Positions 60,984 to 64,000 of a stretch of DNA of 64,000 nucleotides are shown in pieces. Position numbers and translations under genes: made by a program. The DNA lies in NCBI RefSeq assembly GCF_000330885.1, contig NC_020062.1:876374-940373 (forward strand). The letters run 5' to 3'. Source of the DNA: Rhizobium tropici CIAT 899 (lineage in GTDB: Bacteria > Pseudomonadota > Alphaproteobacteria > Rhizobiales > Rhizobiaceae). Position 1 is the stretch's first letter. Each line of letters begins with the position of its first letter. The notes under the pieces were generated by a model, which saw only the letters and a program-made list of their open reading frames with translations, was not told the DNA's origin and did no database searches.

Positions 60984-61973
60984 ATGGAGGCTGTCGTCGA
61001 GGTCAACAACCTCAAGGCATATTACCGGGCCTTCCTTTATGGCGTCGATCGCGAGGTGCGGGCGGTTGACGATATCAGCCTGTCGATCGGCCGCGGCGAG
61101 ATCTATGGCGTTGCCGGTGAATCGAGCAGCGGCAAGACGACGCTGATCAAGACGATTGCAGGCGCCATCCGGCCGCCGCTTCGTGTCGTCTCGGGCACGG
61201 TCAAATTTCACTTCAACAATGGGACGCAGGATATTTACGCGATGACGCCGGAGCAGCGGGCGTCGCTTCGTTGGCGTCATCTCTCCTATATCATGCAGGG
61301 CTCGATGAATGTGCTCAATCCCGTGCGGCGCATCCGTCATTCCTTCACGGATTTCGCCTTCCGGCATATGAAAGCCGATCGCGGCACCTTCTTCGACCGG
61401 GTTGGCGCCCATCTCCAGCGGTTGAAGCTCGACGCGCATCTCCTTGATGCCTATCCGCATGAATTGTCGGGCGGCATGCGCCAGCGAATGACGATCGCGC
61501 TCGCCACCATCCTCACGCCGGAGTTCATCATCGCCGATGAACCGACGACGGCGCTCGATGTCATCGTCCAGCGCGACGTGCTGCAGATGATCCGCGAGAT
61601 ACAGCGCGAGATGGGCTCATCCTTCCTATTCGTCACCCATGACATGGGCGTACACGCCGCCGTTTCCGATCGTATCGGCATCGTCTATGCCGGCCGACTG
61701 GTCGAGGAAGCGCCGACGCGCAAGCTTTTTCACCTGCCGCTCCATCCCTACACGCAGCATCTGGTCGCAAGCCTGCCGCGGATCGGCGATGCCTCGACGC
61801 GGCCCTCGCTGGAAGGACGGCCGCCCAATCTCGCCATGCCGCCGGAGGGATGCCGTTTTCATCCGCGCTGCCCGAAGCGCATGGACATCTGCAGCCGCGA
61901 AGTGCCGCCTATGGTCACCGTGGAGCCGGATCGGCGTGTCGCCTGTTTCGCGGTCACGGGAGGAGCGCGATGA
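60984..61973 (+). CDS. ABC transporter ATP-binding protein (DppD type)
   Basis: 329 residues. Walker A is GESSSGKTT near 43-51 and the signature is LSGGMRQRM near 161-169. Walker B is FIIADEPTTALD. The C-terminal cysteine tail GCRFHPRCPKRMDIC is the oligopeptide-transporter motif that coordinates an iron-sulfur cluster in related proteins; the DppD-type ATPase of the other operon lacks it. The stop overlaps the next ATG. Confidence 0.92.
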   Translation: MEAVVEVNNLKAYYRAFLYGVDREVRAVDDISLSIGRGEIYGVAGESSSGKTTLIKTIAGAIRPPLRVVSGTVKFHFNNGTQDIYAMTPEQRASLRWRHLSYIMQGSMNVLNPVRRIRHSFTDFAFRHMKADRGTFFDRVGAHLQRLKLDAHLLDAYPHELSGGMRQRMTIALATILTPEFIIADEPTTALDVIVQRDVLQMIREIQREMGSSFLFVTHDMGVHAAVSDRIGIVYAGRLVEEAPTRKLFHLPLHPYTQHLVASLPRIGDASTRPSLEGRPPNLAMPPEGCRFHPRCPKRMDICSREVPPMVTVEPDRRVACFAVTGGAR

Positions 61974-62794
61974 GCGATCTTCTTTCACTCTCGCATGTCA
62001 GCAAGATCTATCGTCAGGGCGGCATGCTCAGCCGTCGTCATATCACAGCGGTTCGCGATGTCAGTCTGAGCCTGGGAGAGGAGCCGGAAATCCTCTCCAT
62101 CGTCGGTGAGTCGGGCTCCGGCAAATCGACCATTGCGGCGATGATCCTCGGCCAGACGGCGGCAACATCGGGCAGCCTGAATTTTCGCGGAAGACCAGTG
62201 GCCATTCATGGCCGATCCGAACGGCGCGCCTTCATGCGGGAGGTCCAGCCGGTCCTTCAGAATCCGTTCGAAGCGTTCAACCCGCTCAAGAGGGTCGATC
62301 GATATCTCTTTGAAACGGCAAGGAATTTCGCGCCGACAGGCTCAAGGCCAAGCCGAGCGGACGTCGAGCGTATTGCCGACGAGGCGCTTGCCCATATCGG
62401 CTTGACGCTTGCCGAGGTAAAGGGACGGTTTCCGCATGAGCTTTCGGGCGGCCAGTTGCAGAGAACCGCAATTGCCCGCGCGCTGATACCGCAGCCCCGT
62501 TTGCTGGTAGCCGACGAGCCGGTTTCGATGGTCGATGCTTCGCTCAGAATGGCAATCGTCAATCTCTTCGGTCAGCTGAAGAAAGAGCTGGGGTTGTCGA
62601 TCGTCTACATTACCCATGATCTGGCGACCGCTTATTATATCAGCGATCGCATCATCATCATGAAGAAAGGCGAGATCGTCGAGCAGGGCGGTGCGCGAGC
62701 CGTCCTCGACAATCCGCAGCATCCATATTCGCGGGCTTTGAAGGAGGCTGTCTTGTCCACCACGCCCGAAATGGAGCCAGCATCGCTCGGTTGA
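61970..62794 (+). CDS. ABC transporter ATP-binding protein (DppF type)
   Basis: 274 residues from ATG 61970, overlapping the previous stop by 4 bases; a longer frame into the previous gene is unsupported. Walker A is GESGSGKST near 46-54, the signature is LSGGQLQRT near 161-169, and Walker B is LLVADEPVSMVD. It lacks the long C-terminal extension of typical DppF. Last gene of the operon, 9 bases from the convergent Lrp-type gene. Confidence 0.92.
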   Translation: MSDLLSLSHVSKIYRQGGMLSRRHITAVRDVSLSLGEEPEILSIVGESGSGKSTIAAMILGQTAATSGSLNFRGRPVAIHGRSERRAFMREVQPVLQNPFEAFNPLKRVDRYLFETARNFAPTGSRPSRADVERIADEALAHIGLTLAEVKGRFPHELSGGQLQRTAIARALIPQPRLLVADEPVSMVDASLRMAIVNLFGQLKKELGLSIVYITHDLATAYYISDRIIIMKKGEIVEQGGARAVLDNPQHPYSRALKEAVLSTTPEMEPASLG

Positions 62795-62803
62795 CCGATG
62801 CCT

Positions 62804-63235
62804 TCAACGCGAGATCCGGGTCGAAAGAATGATGGATGACAGGGTGCGTTCGACGCCGTCGATCGTGCCGATGCCGTCGATCAGCTGATCCAGCTCGGAG
62901 ATCGACGGCGCCGCAATGATGGCGATCAGATCGAACGTGCCGCTGACGGAATGAAGCGTCGTTACCTCGGGGATCGCATTCAGCGATGCGGTCACCGCCG
63001 ACAGCGCCTTCGGCGCGATCGTGATCAGCACATGCGCCCGAATGAGGCCGGACAGATAGGTCTCCGACAGCCGCACGCCATAGCCCGCAATCACACCCTC
63101 CCGCTCCAGCCGTTCGAGCCTCGCCTGAACGGTGGTGCGCGACAGCGACAGCTTCTTGGCGAGAGTCGCGACGGGCATTCTGGCATTCTGGCCGAGCAAG
63201 GCGATCAGTTCGCGGTCTTTATCGGTCACCTGCAT
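62804..63235 (-). CDS. Lrp/AsnC-family transcriptional regulator
   Basis: 143 residues. The N-terminal helix-turn-helix (about 4-45, RMPVATLAKKLSLSRTTVQARL) is followed by the RAM/AsnC ligand domain. ATG 63235 has AGGA seven bases upstream; the longer frame to 63289 would run through the palindromic promoter. Divergent from a saccharopine-dehydrogenase-type gene, so an amino acid such as lysine is a plausible effector. Confidence 0.88.
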   Translation of the reverse strand: MQVTDKDRELIALLGQNARMPVATLAKKLSLSRTTVQARLERLEREGVIAGYGVRLSETYLSGLIRAHVLITIAPKALSAVTASLNAIPEVTTLHSVSGTFDLIAIIAAPSISELDQLIDGIGTIDGVERTLSSIILSTRISR

Positions 63236-63247
63236 GGCATTTCCTGC

Positions 63248-63259
63248 ATTTTGCAAAAT
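63248..63259. promoter_or_regulatory. Palindrome ATTTTGCAAAAT
   Basis: A perfect 12-bp palindrome 13 bases upstream of the lrp-type start, next to the longer palindrome at 63272-63289. Possible second regulator site or promoter element. Confidence 0.4.
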
Positions 63260-63271
63260 AGTTTCGTCGAT

Positions 63272-63289
63272 TTGTATGAATTCATACAA
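63272..63289. promoter_or_regulatory. Perfect 18-bp palindrome, Lrp-type operator
   Basis: TTGTATGAA followed by its exact reverse complement, centred on GAATTC in the 138-base divergent region. Lrp/AsnC proteins bind such AT-rich palindromes, and the site is well placed to control both genes. Confidence 0.75.
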
Positions 63290-63373
63290 CGAAATGCATT
63301 TTTCGTCGCTATGAATCGTTCAGCTCCCGCTTACACTTATAAAAATCTTATCAATGAAATGCAGGGGAGTCAT

Positions 63374-64000
63374 ATGAAAGACATAGTGGTCATCGGCGCA
63401 GGCAAGATCGGTGGGGCGATCGCTCTGATGCTGGCTGAAACGGGCGATTACACGGTTGTTGTCGCCGACCGCAGCCAGGAACAGCTGGACAAGATCGACC
63501 ACCATCCTGCGATTTCCACCGCCGCCGTCGATATTGCCGACCGCGCCGGGCTTGTCGGTGTTCTGAAGGGCAAGTTCGCCGTCTTGTCGGCCGCACCGTT
63601 CCATCTCACGGGCTTCGTCGCGGAGGCGGCGCTTGCGGCCGGCGTCCATTATCTCGACCTCACCGAAGATGTGGCCACGACCAAGAAGGTCGAGGAACTG
63701 GCCCAGGGCGCCAACACTGCCTTCATCCCGCAATGCGGCCTGGCACCTGGCTTCATCTCGATCGTCGCTAATGATCTTGCCAAGCGCTTCGACAGTCTCG
63801 ACAGCGTCCGCATGCGCGTCGGCGCGCTACCGCAATATCCGTCCAACGCTCTGAACTACAATCTCACCTGGAGCACGGATGGCCTGATCAATGAATATAT
63901 CGAGCCCTGTGAAGCGATCGTCGAAGGCAAGCTCGTCACCGTGCCGGCCATGGAAGAGCGCGAGGAATTCTCGCTCGACGGCGTCACCTATGAAGCCTTC
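63374..64000 (+). CDS. Saccharopine dehydrogenase-family protein (partial, runs off the end)
   Basis: 209 codons from ATG 63374 (GGGGAG upstream), open to the window edge. The N-terminal Rossmann motif VVIGAGKIGGAIALML is at residues 5-20. The family pattern AAPFHLTGFVAEAALAAGVHYLDLTED near 73-99 is given here as a region, and CGLAPGF is near 117-123. Members include lysine 6-dehydrogenase and carboxynorspermidine-type enzymes. The divergent Lrp-type regulator suggests amino acid metabolism. The rest is outside the window. Confidence 0.8.
   Translation, partial: MKDIVVIGAGKIGGAIALMLAETGDYTVVVADRSQEQLDKIDHHPAISTAAVDIADRAGLVGVLKGKFAVLSAAPFHLTGFVAEAALAAGVHYLDLTEDVATTKKVEELAQGANTAFIPQCGLAPGFISIVANDLAKRFDSLDSVRMRVGALPQYPSNALNYNLTWSTDGLINEYIEPCEAIVEGKLVTVPAMEEREEFSLDGVTYEAF

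Overview
The window is ordinary alpha-proteobacterial DNA of about 60% GC and most likely belongs to Rhizobium or a close Rhizobiaceae relative. The basis is the protein style, a tail-less second FtsZ like the FtsZ2 known from Sinorhizobium, a soluble globin chemoreceptor, an IalB protein, many ABC uptake operons, and a palindromic repeat of the kind scattered through rhizobial intergenic regions. I found no rRNA, tRNA, prophage or CRISPR array. The only complete mobile element is one IS3-family insertion.

Layout. 1-2455: the end of a glutathione S-transferase, an ICMT-like methyltransferase, a stand-alone LigD polymerase domain (NHEJ), and an SDR. 2809-12774: RidA, then a peptide-type ABC transporter (binding protein, two permeases, two ATPases) in one operon with a GNAT and a GH20 hexosaminidase, facing a ROK repressor; this reads as a chito-oligosaccharide uptake unit. 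13050-19460: small secreted proteins (PsiF, LprI-like), a membrane protein, a flavin monooxygenase with a divergent MarR, a PAS-GGDEF protein, and an HtrA-like protease. 19520-26248: a tetronate operon (ltnD, otnK, otnC, otnI, denD, plus an extra SDR) divergent from a LacI regulator across a perfect 36-bp palindrome. 26367-31420: small proteins, one probably frameshifted, an AraC regulator and an M19 dipeptidase.

31470-44385: a divergent cluster in which a ribose-type (CUT2) ABC transporter with two binding proteins is joined to a DszA/NtaA-like flavin monooxygenase and a DszC/SfnB-like acyl-CoA-dehydrogenase-fold enzyme. A second SfnB-like gene lies beyond ftsZ2 and the IS. The gene set suggests uptake and FMNH2-dependent oxygenation of an organosulfur (or similar) compound, and it is my best candidate for an undescribed system. 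The IS sits exactly in the loop of the terminator hairpin that separated ftsZ2 from the second SfnB-like gene.

44804-54065: an orphan 128-codon gene, class A and class C beta-lactamases in tandem beside an AmpR-type regulator, a globin-coupled MCP, a FloR/CmlA-type phenicol exporter, an LLM oxidoreductase and an IalB protein. 54246-62794: a second peptide-type ABC transporter, this time with a GH51 arabinofuranosidase and an unusual winged-helix regulator, reading as arabino-oligosaccharide uptake. 62804-64000: an Lrp/AsnC regulator and a divergent saccharopine-dehydrogenase-type gene that runs off the end, sharing a perfect 18-bp palindrome.

Overall this is an accessory-type catabolic region. 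Peptide-type and ribose-type transporters are each paired with the enzymes that would process the imported compound and with a dedicated regulator. Antibiotic-resistance genes and one IS lie among them.
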